Shown here: piece after piece, positions 56,942 through 64,000 of the stretch
How positions within the stretch are numbered: the first letter of the stretch is position 1
How the letters are laid out: each line of letters begins with the position of its first letter
Origin: an uncultured Christensenellaceae bacterium
GTDB taxonomy: Bacteria > Bacillota > Clostridia > Christensenellales > UBA3700
Reading direction: 5' to 3'
DNA: 64,000 bases
Assembly: GCA_944381365.1 (NCBI GenBank)
Contig: CALWKW010000001.1
Span: 186,001 to 250,000, forward strand
Program-made: the position numbers and the translations under genes
The notes under the pieces: model-generated
Database searches by the model: none
Told to the model about the DNA's origin: nothing
Seen by the model: the letters and a program-made list of their open reading frames with translations, nothing else

Positions 56942-56946
56942 AAAAA

Positions 56947-57549
56947 TTACACCGTTTTGTCCATATTTTTATTTTCGTATTCTCTTTCGGCTTGCGACTT
57001 TTTGAGATAATAAGGAGTGATGTTTTCAAAAATATTCTGAGCGATTTTTTCTTTTGCCACAGCAATAAGTTTTTGAGGATCAGAAGCTCTCGATTTTTTT
57101 ATGACAAGACAATCTTTTTTGTCAAGCTCATCTCCGTCAATCTCTCCGCAATCTACTTCAAAGGTATAATCGTTTTTGTACTTTGCAAAATAATAAGCAT
57201 TATGTCTGCAATCTATCGCCACATAAAATTCATCTTCTTTAATGCCGTATGAAAGCTCTTCAAAAGAAGTAATCGCCACAGCTTTTTTGCCTGTCGCAAA
57301 TGACAAAGCCTTTATGGTGGACACACCAATTCTTATTCCCGTAAAAGAACCGGGACCTACCACACAAGCAAAATAATCCACATCTTCTATTTTGCAATTA
57401 TTTTCTGAAAGCAATTTTTCTATTGCGGGCATCAAAAGCGAATTATGCTTTTTGCTTCCTTCCTGAGAAACATAAGATTTTATTTTGCCTTCATCACAAA
57501 AAGCAATCACCAAATTTTCGCTTGTAGTATCAATAGCAAGTATTTTCAT
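56947..57549 (-). CDS. tsaB: tRNA threonylcarbamoyladenosine biosynthesis protein TsaB
   Basis: A 200-residue ASKHA-fold partner of TsaD in t6A37 synthesis on ANN-decoding tRNAs. MKILAIDTTSENLVIAFCDEG, the SKKHNSLLMPAIEKLLSE segment and the motif VVGPGSFTGIRIGVSTIKAL are diagnostic. AAAGGA lies before the ATG. tsaE lies 350 bases upstream on the same strand; tsaD is not in the window. Confidence 0.96.
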   Translation of the reverse strand: MKILAIDTTSENLVIAFCDEGKIKSYVSQEGSKKHNSLLMPAIEKLLSENNCKIEDVDYFACVVGPGSFTGIRIGVSTIKALSFATGKKAVAITSFEELSYGIKEDEFYVAIDCRHNAYYFAKYKNDYTFEVDCGEIDGDELDKKDCLVIKKSRASDPQKLIAVAKEKIAQNIFENITPYYLKKSQAEREYENKNMDKTV

Positions 57550-57899
57550 ATTTTTCCTTTTAGTGTTTTATATTATGTCGTTTTGTATAAGTATTGAGAA
57601 GTTTATTTTCTAAAACAGCCGAATTATTCTATAAATCAATTTAATTGAGAAATAACTTGTTCTAATTTAGAAGTATTCTCCCCGTTTTGCAATTCATTTT
57701 CATTTTCACAATTTTTCTTAAAGCTTAAAATATCACAAAATATTTTTGTTTATCTTATTACAATTCGCCTGCTCTTAAGAAAATGTTTTTAGAATTTTGA
57801 TTCGATATTTTTCCTTATTTTATTTTCTAATTTACAATCAATTTCTTATATGTGCATTATCACATATTTGCAAATATTGATTTGAAAACAAAAATTATA
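57550..57899. other. Non-coding gap between tsaE and tsaB
   Basis: About 350 AT-rich bases where tsaE and tsaB would usually nearly touch. I see no ORF, RNA or convincing hairpin. It may hold a promoter for tsaB-rimI. Confidence 0.5.
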
Positions 57900-58313
57900 T
57901 TACAATTCTATACCGCTTATTTCAAAATATCTTTTATCGTCATCCATCGTTTTTATATTGATGACAATAGGATTTTTTATATCCTCAAACTTGTTCCACT
58001 CTATCACGCAAACACCCTGCATATAAAGATATTCGTTGAGCCCCAATTCATAAAGCTCATCCTCATCCTCTACCCTGTACATATCAAAATGATAAAGAGG
58101 AATTCTTCCGTGATATTCTTTCATAAAAGTAAAAGTAGGACTTGTCACAACTTCTTCGACTCCCAATGCTTTAGCGAGTCCTTTTGTGAATGTAGTCTTG
58201 CCTGCACCGAGATCTCCATTCAATAAAATGATATCTCCGCCATAAAGCTTTGAAGCAATTTTGTTTGCAAGTTCATAAGTATCTTCTACATTTTTCGATA
58301 TAAATGAAGTCAT
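57900..58313 (-). CDS. tsaE: tRNA threonylcarbamoyladenosine biosynthesis ATPase TsaE
   Basis: A 137-residue P-loop ATPase that regulates the TsaBD complex. Walker A is GDLGAGKTT at 33-41, and [14 protein letters not shown] with [22 protein letters not shown] are family signatures. AGGAG lies 4-5 bases before the ATG. It is divergent from the FMN riboswitch-ribU unit. Confidence 0.96.
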   Translation of the reverse strand: MTSFISKNVEDTYELANKIASKLYGGDIILLNGDLGAGKTTFTKGLAKALGVEEVVTSPTFTFMKEYHGRIPLYHFDMYRVEDEDELYELGLNEYLYMQGVCVIEWNKFEDIKNPIVINIKTMDDDKRYFEISGIEL

Positions 58314-58454
58314 ATTTCTCCTACCATTTTATCCATACAGATTTTTGCGTTTTTACAGAATATTATCGATATGTTTTGACAATATTTTCTATAAGCCTAT
58401 TATATTACACTTGACATTATTTTGCAATTAAATTATAATATCGATAATCAAATA

Positions 58455-58576
58455 ATTCTTTGAGGGCAGGTGTAATTCCTCACCGGTGGTACAGTCCACA
58501 AACATCGTAAATTTTTATGCGATGCCGAGCAAGCGAAATTCTTGCACCGACAGTATAGTCTGGATAGGAAAAGGAT
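58455..58576 (+). promoter_or_regulatory. FMN riboswitch (RFN element) controlling ribU
   Basis: GAGGGCAGGTGTAATTCCTCACCGGTGG, then GTCCACAA, a variable stem near 58505-58535, CACCGACAGTATAGTCTGGAT and GGAAAAGGAT match the RFN consensus. The closing helix P1 is ATTCTTT (58455-58461) with AAAGGAT (58570-58576). The latter contains the ribU Shine-Dalgarno sequence, 9 bases before the ATG. There is no terminator between aptamer and gene, so FMN binding should block translation directly. Confidence 0.95.
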
Positions 58577-58584
58577 GTTTTATT

Positions 58585-59301
58585 ATGTATAATTCTCTTT
58601 CTAGAAGCAAGTGGCTTGCTACCACTGCAATCCTTGCGGCAATGGCAAGCGTTCTGTTTTTTTGGGAGCTTCCCGTTCCCCTTATGCCGAGTTTTATTCA
58701 ATTTGATTTTTCTCTGCTACCCTGTATTATAGGTACCGTATCCATGGGACCTTTGAGCGGTGTCATTATTGCTTTGTTTAAAAATATAATACACCTTATC
58801 TTCAAAGGCTTTGGTGCCACAGGCGGTGTGGGCAATCTGGCAGATTTCGTGACTTGCCTTTTTATCATATTGCCACTAGGTCTTATATACAAAAAATTTC
58901 ACAATATAAAAGGTCTTATTATCGGATTGGTAGTCGGCTGTTTTGCAAGCGGTATATTGAGCGGTTTGTTTTTTAATGCGATAGTAGTATATCCTCTTTA
59001 TGACAAATTCCTTTTGCCGATGAGTGCAATACTCGATATGTACAAGCAAATTCGCCCCTCATCAAAAGGTCTTTGGGAAGTGCTTGCCATATTCAATATG
59101 CCTTATACTTTCTTAAAGTGCGTAGTGATTAGCATTGTAGCTGTTTTGATTTCTAAGCCTTTGGAAAGTATATTGAAAAGATACTCCACTCCGACAAGGC
59201 ATAAGAATACAAAAGATAATGAAAATTCTCTCGAGCAAAATATTGCCGATACAGCACTTTCAGATTCTCTTGAATCTAACAATCAAAAAACAAACAATTA
59301 A
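58585..59301 (+). CDS. ribU: Riboflavin ECF transporter S component RibU
   Basis: A 238-residue membrane protein of the RibU family. It starts with WLATTAILAAMASVLFFWELPVPLMPSFIQFDFSLLPCIIG and has about six membrane segments up to residue 195; a polar Asn/Ser/Asp-rich tail of about 40 residues follows. RibU binds riboflavin and works with the shared EcfA-A'-T energising module, not seen here. The start is ATG 58585, after the ribosome binding site that forms part of riboswitch helix P1; the frame open to 58486 is the riboswitch itself. Confidence 0.95.
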   Translation: MYNSLSRSKWLATTAILAAMASVLFFWELPVPLMPSFIQFDFSLLPCIIGTVSMGPLSGVIIALFKNIIHLIFKGFGATGGVGNLADFVTCLFIILPLGLIYKKFHNIKGLIIGLVVGCFASGILSGLFFNAIVVYPLYDKFLLPMSAILDMYKQIRPSSKGLWEVLAIFNMPYTFLKCVVISIVAVLISKPLESILKRYSTPTRHKNTKDNENSLEQNIADTALSDSLESNNQKTNN

Positions 59302-59330
59302 ATTTAAACCATTTTTAGAATAAAATAAAA

Positions 59331-59379
59331 GACAACAAAGTTTTTTTGAAAGAATTATTTGTACTTTGTTGTCTTTTTT
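59331..59379 (+). terminator. Terminator of ribU, probably bidirectional
   Basis: GACAACAAAG pairs perfectly with CTTTGTTGTC around 23 bases and is followed by T6. Read on the minus strand the tail is also T-rich (TTTTATTTTATT), so it can serve the facing gene ending at 59422. Confidence 0.85.
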
Positions 59380-59421
59380 ATTTCTATATAATTTTTAATT
59401 CAATATTATAATTTTAATATT

Positions 59422-59787
59422 TTATCTTCTGCTTTTTGCCATATTAAAGAGCTTTAGAAAATCTTCTTCTTTTATCTCATCCTGACAATACTTGGATATA
59501 CTATATATAATGTCCGTATCAAAAGACACCACGACTTCTTCAAAGTCATACAAAGAATACACTTTTTCTTTGATATCATTCTGCAATTTCTCTCTCTGAC
59601 TTCTCGAATACAGAGGATAAGGCACTACCCCCACCAATGCTTTTTTGCCGCACAAAAGCACATTGCAATATTCTATCAAAGAATTCTGCATCAATGCTCC
59701 CACGACATCTTCATATACATTCTTTTCGCTTTCGCTAAGACATAAAGTCGGCTGAAAACAAATATCTTTTATATTTATATCCAACAT
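59422..59787 (-). CDS. Small protein of unknown function
   Basis: A 121-residue soluble protein that I do not recognise with confidence. The middle (CGKKALVGVVPYPLYSRSQREKLQNDIKEKVYSLYDFEEVVVSFDTDIIYSI) reads as a small alpha/beta domain and recalls the YhcN/YlaJ sporulation proteins, in which a similar strand-helix-strand pattern precedes VTxDPDL. It lacks their lipoprotein signal. Strong AGGAGG about 8 bases before the ATG supports expression. It lies between ribU and rsfS and appears to be its own unit. Confidence 0.75.
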   Translation of the reverse strand: MLDINIKDICFQPTLCLSESEKNVYEDVVGALMQNSLIEYCNVLLCGKKALVGVVPYPLYSRSQREKLQNDIKEKVYSLYDFEEVVVSFDTDIIYSISKYCQDEIKEEDFLKLFNMAKSRR

Positions 59788-59870
59788 AATATTTTCCTCC
59801 TCATCTCATATTGTGGCAAAATTTGCCAAATTTATACATTTTTATATTATCAATAAATTTATTGCACAAA

Positions 59871-59894
59871 AAAATGAGCATTTCTGCTCATTTT
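59871..59894 (-). terminator. Terminator of the nadD-yqeK/rsfS unit
   Basis: AAAATGAGCA pairs perfectly with TGCTCATTTT around four bases, with a run of seven T on the minus strand. It begins about 26 bases after the rsfS stop. Confidence 0.92.
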
Positions 59895-59919
59895 ACATTT
59901 TGATTAAAATCAAATTTTG

Positions 59920-60264
59920 TCAGTTTTCTGTACCATAATGAGTGACATTACTGCCGTTTGACCAAAGCTGTTCAAGCGAATACAATCTTCTTGTTTCCTC
60001 ATAAAAGATATGCACTATTACATCGCCATAGTCAATGATAGCCCATCTGCCTTCTTGTTTGCCTTCTATTCTCAAAGGCTCGATACCTTCCTTTGACATA
60101 CCTTCGTCTACGATATCTACGAGTGCCTTTACCTGCGTATTAGATCTTGCCGAACAAATAATAAACTTGTCCGCTATAATAGTCAATTCTTCGATATCTA
60201 CTATCGTAATATCTTTTGCTTTTTTCTCATCTAGAAGCTTGCAAATCAATTCGTATTTTTCCAT
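59920..60264 (-). CDS. rsfS: Ribosomal silencing factor RsfS
   Basis: A 114-residue protein that binds L14 and blocks subunit joining in starvation. AKDITIVDIEELTIIADKFIICSARSNTQVKALVD, RIEGKQEGRWAIIDYGDVIVHIF and RRLYSLEQLW are family signatures. AGGAG lies 4-5 bases before the ATG. It follows the nadD-yqeK gene by 83 bases, as in the Bacillus order nadD-yqeK-rsfS. Confidence 0.97.
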   Translation of the reverse strand: MEKYELICKLLDEKKAKDITIVDIEELTIIADKFIICSARSNTQVKALVDIVDEGMSKEGIEPLRIEGKQEGRWAIIDYGDVIVHIFYEETRRLYSLEQLWSNGSNVTHYGTEN

Positions 60265-60347
60265 AATGCTCCTTAATTCTTTTTATATATAATATCAGAT
60301 TTTTATTGAATTTGTCATCTTATTAACATTATTATCGCTTATTTTTC

Positions 60348-61460
60348 TCAATTATCTTGCAAAACGCCTTCATAAGCCTCTATCGTCAAAGGATAGATAT
60401 CTCCGCCAAGCGATTTGAGATAGTCATATTGATGTATCACACAATCTTTATATCTTTTGTCGAGAGAAAGGAAAATACTTCTTCTAAGCCCTTCTACGCC
60501 CTCAAAAGCCCTATTCTCTTCAAGCATATCGCTGCAAAAGATAAGCTTTTGAAGTTTTGACATCTCTCTTTTGCCTGTCGTGTGGTATTTTATGGCTTCT
60601 AATATCTCTTCATCTTGAATATCATAATCTCTTTTGGCAAGAATTGCTCCCAAAAACTGATGCTCGACAGGAGTATTTATACTGTCTTCAGGCACTCCTT
60701 GACTATCATGCTCGCTCATACATATAGTCTTCGCACAATCGTGCAAGACTCCTGCCAAAAATACTTTGTCATAGTCAAGTCCTAAATCTTGATAATAATT
60801 GAGATTTAAGGCAAATTTTGCCGTACGCAAACTGTGTGCATAGGTTCTTTCAGATAGATTTGACTTTAGCTTTTGAAGAAGCTCAAAATACTTATTATAA
60901 AGATTATTGTCTTTTATATAGTCAGCTACTTTTGTATCTATATTATCAAAATTGCCAAGCATAATGTTGTATCTTATCAAAGTGGAAGATATATTATGAG
61001 GATTATAGTCACACACGACAATATTTGCTCCTTTATCTCTCCAAAGCTTTAAAGCTTTGTCGAAATTTTGACTGTTTCCTCTCGTAAAAACATACAAAGG
61101 ACAAATCTTTATGATATCCTGAGGATTTTTCCATCTGTCAAAAGCCTCCAAGCTGTCTCCGCCTATCACAAATGCAATGTCTTTGTATATCTCTTTTAAC
61201 TTTGGCAGAGTCTCGCATGTGTAATGCTTGTCCTCATTTTTGCTCTCAAAATCACAAATTTCTACTCTTTCGATGCCTTCCAATGCAATACTCAGCATAT
61301 TTTTTCTTTCTTCAAAAGATGTAGGACATTCTTTGTGAGGAGGATTGTTTGACGGCAAAACCACTACCTTTTCGACCTCTTTTCTTGAGAGAAGATACTT
61401 TATCATATTTATGTGTTCATTATGAACAGGATTGAATGCTCCGCCAAAAATTACTATCAT
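60348..61460 (-). CDS. nadD: Fused nicotinate-nucleotide adenylyltransferase (NadD) and YqeK HD-domain hydrolase
   Basis: A 370-residue fusion. Residues about 1-185 are NadD, which adenylates nicotinate mononucleotide: GGAFNPVHNEH with H13 and H16, LPSNNPPHK and the C-terminal ISSTLIR. Residues about 190-370 are YqeK, a diadenosine-tetraphosphate hydrolase: RTYAHSLRTAKFA, LAGVLHDCAK and IKYHTTGKREMSKLQKLIFCSDMLE. In Bacillus these are neighbouring genes. ATG 61460 has GAGGT upstream; the extra 28 residues from 61544 lack a ribosome binding site and family resemblance. Confidence 0.95.
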   Translation of the reverse strand: MIVIFGGAFNPVHNEHINMIKYLLSRKEVEKVVVLPSNNPPHKECPTSFEERKNMLSIALEGIERVEICDFESKNEDKHYTCETLPKLKEIYKDIAFVIGGDSLEAFDRWKNPQDIIKICPLYVFTRGNSQNFDKALKLWRDKGANIVVCDYNPHNISSTLIRYNIMLGNFDNIDTKVADYIKDNNLYNKYFELLQKLKSNLSERTYAHSLRTAKFALNLNYYQDLGLDYDKVFLAGVLHDCAKTICMSEHDSQGVPEDSINTPVEHQFLGAILAKRDYDIQDEEILEAIKYHTTGKREMSKLQKLIFCSDMLEENRAFEGVEGLRRSIFLSLDKRYKDCVIHQYDYLKSLGGDIYPLTIEAYEGVLQDN

Positions 61461-61554
61461 ATTTACCTCGTTATTATTGTACACAAATTGATAAAATTTA
61501 GCAAGGATATTGCAACAAGTGTATATTTTTGTGCTTTTTGTCAATATTTAAGGT

Positions 61555-62292
61555 ATGGCACTTATCATAGATATAATTCTTATCACGACAATTACATTCC
61601 TTGTATCATACATATTTCTTTCATTTTTAGAAATGAGCTTTTTATTGCAATTAATATGTGCAATGCTTTGTGCTTTTGTAATTTCAAGTATAATATACAA
61701 ACTATTTTTTAAAGATAAAAAAGGCACTATGAGTTATCGCAACTTTTTGACTTATCTTATTTGGAAAGGCGAAGACTATGCAAAAACTCTCATATCCTCT
61801 TCAAACAAAGACAAAACCTACGAAGACAGAGGCGAATACATAATGCTTGACGATACTGCCATTTTTTTGTGGACAAAATACGGAAGACTTTCGGCAGATA
61901 CTCTCGTGAGATTGTATCGCATTTGCATCAAAGACGACATCAAAAAAGCTTATATCATCACAACAAATACGGATAAAAAGTCTTTGTCTTTTGTCAAAAG
62001 ATTTTGTGATGTGATAATGGTATTTGACAATTTCAAACCGCTTTATAAAAAACTCAGACAACAAAACATCCTTCCTGAAGTAAAAAGCCAAAAGACAAGC
62101 AAAAAACAAATTTTTTCTGCTATCTTTCACACGGCTTTTACGAGAAAAAACGCTGTAAGATTTGTGTGCATGAGCATATTGCTTCTTGCAATCAGTTTTG
62201 TCACGCCTTTTACAAATTATTATATATTCTTATCTTCATTAAATCTCATATTTGCCACAATATGTCTTGTCACAAGCATTAAAAGAAAATAA
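61555..62292 (+). CDS. Membrane protein of unknown function with a nuclease-like cytoplasmic domain
   Basis: A 245-residue protein with two N-terminal membrane segments (about 3-23 and 28-49) and two at the C-terminus (about 201-220 and 223-240). The hydrophilic middle (GEYIMLDDTAIFLWTKYGRLSADTLVRL, KAYIITTNTDKKSLSFVKRFCDVIMVFDNFKPLYKKLR) resembles the second half of Mrr-type restriction-endonuclease folds, but I cannot place catalytic Asp, Glu and Lys. Only a weak AAGG adjoins the ATG, so the start may be later (for example Met27). It is divergent from nadD-yqeK. Confidence 0.75.
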   Translation: MALIIDIILITTITFLVSYIFLSFLEMSFLLQLICAMLCAFVISSIIYKLFFKDKKGTMSYRNFLTYLIWKGEDYAKTLISSSNKDKTYEDRGEYIMLDDTAIFLWTKYGRLSADTLVRLYRICIKDDIKKAYIITTNTDKKSLSFVKRFCDVIMVFDNFKPLYKKLRQQNILPEVKSQKTSKKQIFSAIFHTAFTRKNAVRFVCMSILLLAISFVTPFTNYYIFLSSLNLIFATICLVTSIKRK

Positions 62293-62318
62293 TATTATAT
62301 TTTATATTCAATATATAA

Positions 62319-62345
62319 AAAAGTCCTGCCGTCAGCAGGACTTTT
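62319..62345 (+). terminator. Bidirectional terminator between the membrane protein gene and yhbY
   Basis: AAAAGTCCTGC pairs perfectly with GCAGGACTTTT around five bases. T-rich tails are present on both strands, and the genes converge on it. Confidence 0.9.
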
Positions 62346-62395
62346 ATCTACCTTATAAAATTACACATTTATTTTAATAAGCGGTTAAAAACAAA

Positions 62396-62683
62396 TTACA
62401 AAATATGCTTTATTCCTTGCTTTGTAGAATATCTGTATAATGTAATTTTGCTTCCTATCACTTGTACTACTTCTGATGAGGTAGCTTCTGCCAATTCTTC
62501 GGCCACATCCTTGGCATCTACATCGGCATTTTTTAGTACTGCTATTTTGATAAGCTCATGACTTTGCAACTGCTCGTCAACTTGCTTTATCAAAGTTTCG
62601 CCTATACCGTTTTTGCCTACTTGAGTGGACGGCTCGAGTTTCATTGCTATCGACCTGAGTTTTGCTCTTATATTGCTTGTCAT
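62396..62683 (-). CDS. yhbY: YhbY-family (CRM domain) RNA-binding protein
   Basis: A 95-residue single CRM-domain protein that associates with pre-50S particles. LRSIAMKLEPSTQVGKNGIGETLIKQVDEQLQSHELIKIAVLKN carries the family's GxxG-like loop (GKNG), and AEATSSEVVQVIGSKITLYR closes the domain. AGAGGTG lies before the ATG. It is 12 bases downstream of obg, and the pair is probably co-transcribed. Confidence 0.95.
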   Translation of the reverse strand: MTSNIRAKLRSIAMKLEPSTQVGKNGIGETLIKQVDEQLQSHELIKIAVLKNADVDAKDVAEELAEATSSEVVQVIGSKITLYRYSTKQGIKHIL

Positions 62684-62694
62684 ATTTCACCTCT

Positions 62695-63954
62695 TTATTC
62701 TACAAAATCAAATTCTATATCGCTTATTCTTACAGTATCGCCTTCCTGACAGCCATTGTCTCTTAATGCTTTGATTACGCCTCTTTCCTTGAGAGTCTTT
62801 TGGAAATATCTGAAAGATTCATAATCGTCAAGCACTACATTTCTTATAAGCATATTGATAAGTCCGCCATGCACTTCATATACTCCGTCTTCATCTACGG
62901 TAATGACATAAGATGTGCTGTCATTGCGGTTTTCTTCAAACTTAACGACTTCCATAGGCTCGATGTCGGGCAAAGTTTCGAGCTTTTTGCTGATTATATC
63001 GAGTAGCTCTTTTGTGCCGCTGTTGGAAACAGCCGAAAGACGCACTACTTTTTGTCCTACTTTTTGCTCAAATTCCTTGATTTTTTCATCGTTTTCAAGC
63101 AAATCGCACTTGTTTGCCACAATAATTTGTTCAAGCGAAGCAAGTTTTAAAGAATAGCTTTCCAATTCTTTGTTTATCGTAAGATAATCTTCATAGGCAT
63201 CTCTGCCCTCTATACCAGATATATCCACTACATGAACGATAAGTCTTACTCTTTCGATATGTCTTAAGAAGTTGTGTCCGAGTCCTGCACCTTCGCTCGC
63301 TCCCTCTATAAGTCCGGGGATATCAGCCACGACAAAGTCCTTGTCATAATATTTTACTACACCGAGATTGGGCGTCAATGTCGTAAAATGATAGTTGGCA
63401 ATCTTGGGTTTTGCAGAAGATATGACAGACAAAATAGTGGATTTGCCTACATTGGGAAAACCTACAAGTCCTACATCGGCAATAGTCTTAAGCTCCAATG
63501 TAAGCTCTATTTCTTTTGTAATTTCGCCTTTTTGACTGAATCTGGGAGCTTTTCGCTGTGCGGTAGCAAATCTTGCGTTGCCTTTTCCGCCCAATCCGCC
63601 TTTTTGCAACAAAAATTCGCTGTCATCATAAAACATATCTGCAAGAACATTGCCCGTCTTTTTGTCTTTGATGATAGTACCTTTGGGGACTTTGACATAA
63701 AGAGACTTTCCGCTCTTTCCCTTGCAATTCTTTGCTCCGCCGCTTTCGCCGTTTTCTGCACGGAAGTGCTTGGCAAACTTGAAGTCGATAAGCGTAGAAG
63801 CACTCTTATCCACTACAAATATTATATCTCCGCCATTACCGCCGTCTCCGCCATCGGGACCGCCCTGAGCGACATACTTTTCTGTATGAAATGATACTAT
63901 ACCGTCTCCGCCGTTTCCCGCCTTTACGAAAATTGTTGCTATATCCAAAAACAT
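62695..63954 (-). CDS. obg: Obg/CgtA GTPase
   Basis: A 419-residue ribosome-associated GTPase of large-subunit assembly and stringent response. The glycine-rich Obg fold (about 1-158; GGPDGGDGGNGGD at 31-43), G domain with G1 GFPNVGKST at 165-173, DIPGLIEGAS, NKCD and SAVSNSG, and the C-terminal OCT domain (about 340-419; DDYESFRYFQKTLKERGVIKAL) are all present. GGAG lies 6-7 bases before the ATG. The 46 bases beyond it to the window edge are non-coding as far as visible. Confidence 0.97.
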   Translation of the reverse strand: MFLDIATIFVKAGNGGDGIVSFHTEKYVAQGGPDGGDGGNGGDIIFVVDKSASTLIDFKFAKHFRAENGESGGAKNCKGKSGKSLYVKVPKGTIIKDKKTGNVLADMFYDDSEFLLQKGGLGGKGNARFATAQRKAPRFSQKGEITKEIELTLELKTIADVGLVGFPNVGKSTILSVISSAKPKIANYHFTTLTPNLGVVKYYDKDFVVADIPGLIEGASEGAGLGHNFLRHIERVRLIVHVVDISGIEGRDAYEDYLTINKELESYSLKLASLEQIIVANKCDLLENDEKIKEFEQKVGQKVVRLSAVSNSGTKELLDIISKKLETLPDIEPMEVVKFEENRNDSTSYVITVDEDGVYEVHGGLINMLIRNVVLDDYESFRYFQKTLKERGVIKALRDNGCQEGDTVRISDIEFDFVE

Positions 63955-64000
63955 ATTTTTTCTCCGTATGGATTATTTTACGATTTTAAGACTTTAAGTC

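Overview
The window is AT-rich bacterial chromosome of the Clostridia type (Firmicutes/Bacillota). The evidence is AGGAGG-type ribosome binding sites on most genes, a large SRP RNA with an Alu half, CIRCE-controlled groESL, SepF and DivIVA division proteins, a PdaB-like deacetylase, an FMN riboswitch on ribU, and typical clostridial gene neighbourhoods (tig-clpP-clpX-lon-engB, dnaX-ybaB-recR, obg-yhbY with nadD-yqeK-rsfS, tsaE with tsaB-rimI). No tRNA, rRNA, prophage, transposase or CRISPR array was recognised. The exact lineage cannot be fixed by eye; an uncultured gut-type clostridium is a reasonable guess.

Layout. 1-2647: two almost identical 770-bp non-coding direct repeats flank one metallophosphoesterase gene. 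3.1-10.4 kb: a lone Cys-containing unknown protein, then protein quality control (tig, clpP, clpX, lon, engB). 10.5-17.8 kb: rqcH, rluD, lspA, sepF, yggS, a two-OB-fold protein and a PdaB-like deacetylase. 18.0-18.4 kb: SRP RNA. 18.5-24 kb: NYN-LOTUS protein, SPOR-like membrane protein, dCMP deaminase, groES-groEL, DivIVA-like protein. 24-35.2 kb: NAD salvage (pncB), lipoprotein maturation (lgt), divergent galK/galT, recR-ybaB-dnaX, a GPH sugar transporter and a lone MazF-type RNase. 35.3-40.3 kb: flavoprotein, NAD(P)HX repair enzyme, recX, ygiQ. 40.5-50.2 kb: the purine operon purE-C-M-N-H-D-L without purF. 50.2-50.9 kb: a non-coding block with an inverted repeat in the purE promoter and a cluster of DnaA boxes. 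50.9-56.3 kb: eukaryote-like NADP-isocitrate dehydrogenase, a D-Ala-D-Ala ligase homologue, a membrane-anchored Mur ligase and an alpha/beta hydrolase. 56.5-64 kb: rimI, tsaB, tsaE, FMN riboswitch-ribU, rsfS, nadD-yqeK fusion, a membrane protein, yhbY and obg.

Most genes lie on the minus strand on both sides of the DnaA-box cluster, so the cluster does not look like a replication origin with diverging leading strands. Most of the window is housekeeping. The parts that deserve attention are the long non-coding repeats, the DnaA-box cluster with the neighbouring purE operator candidate, the probable AUU-initiated hydrolase coupled to a membrane MurF homologue, the palindrome-rich gap before the ddl homologue, and the long charged tails on several membrane proteins.
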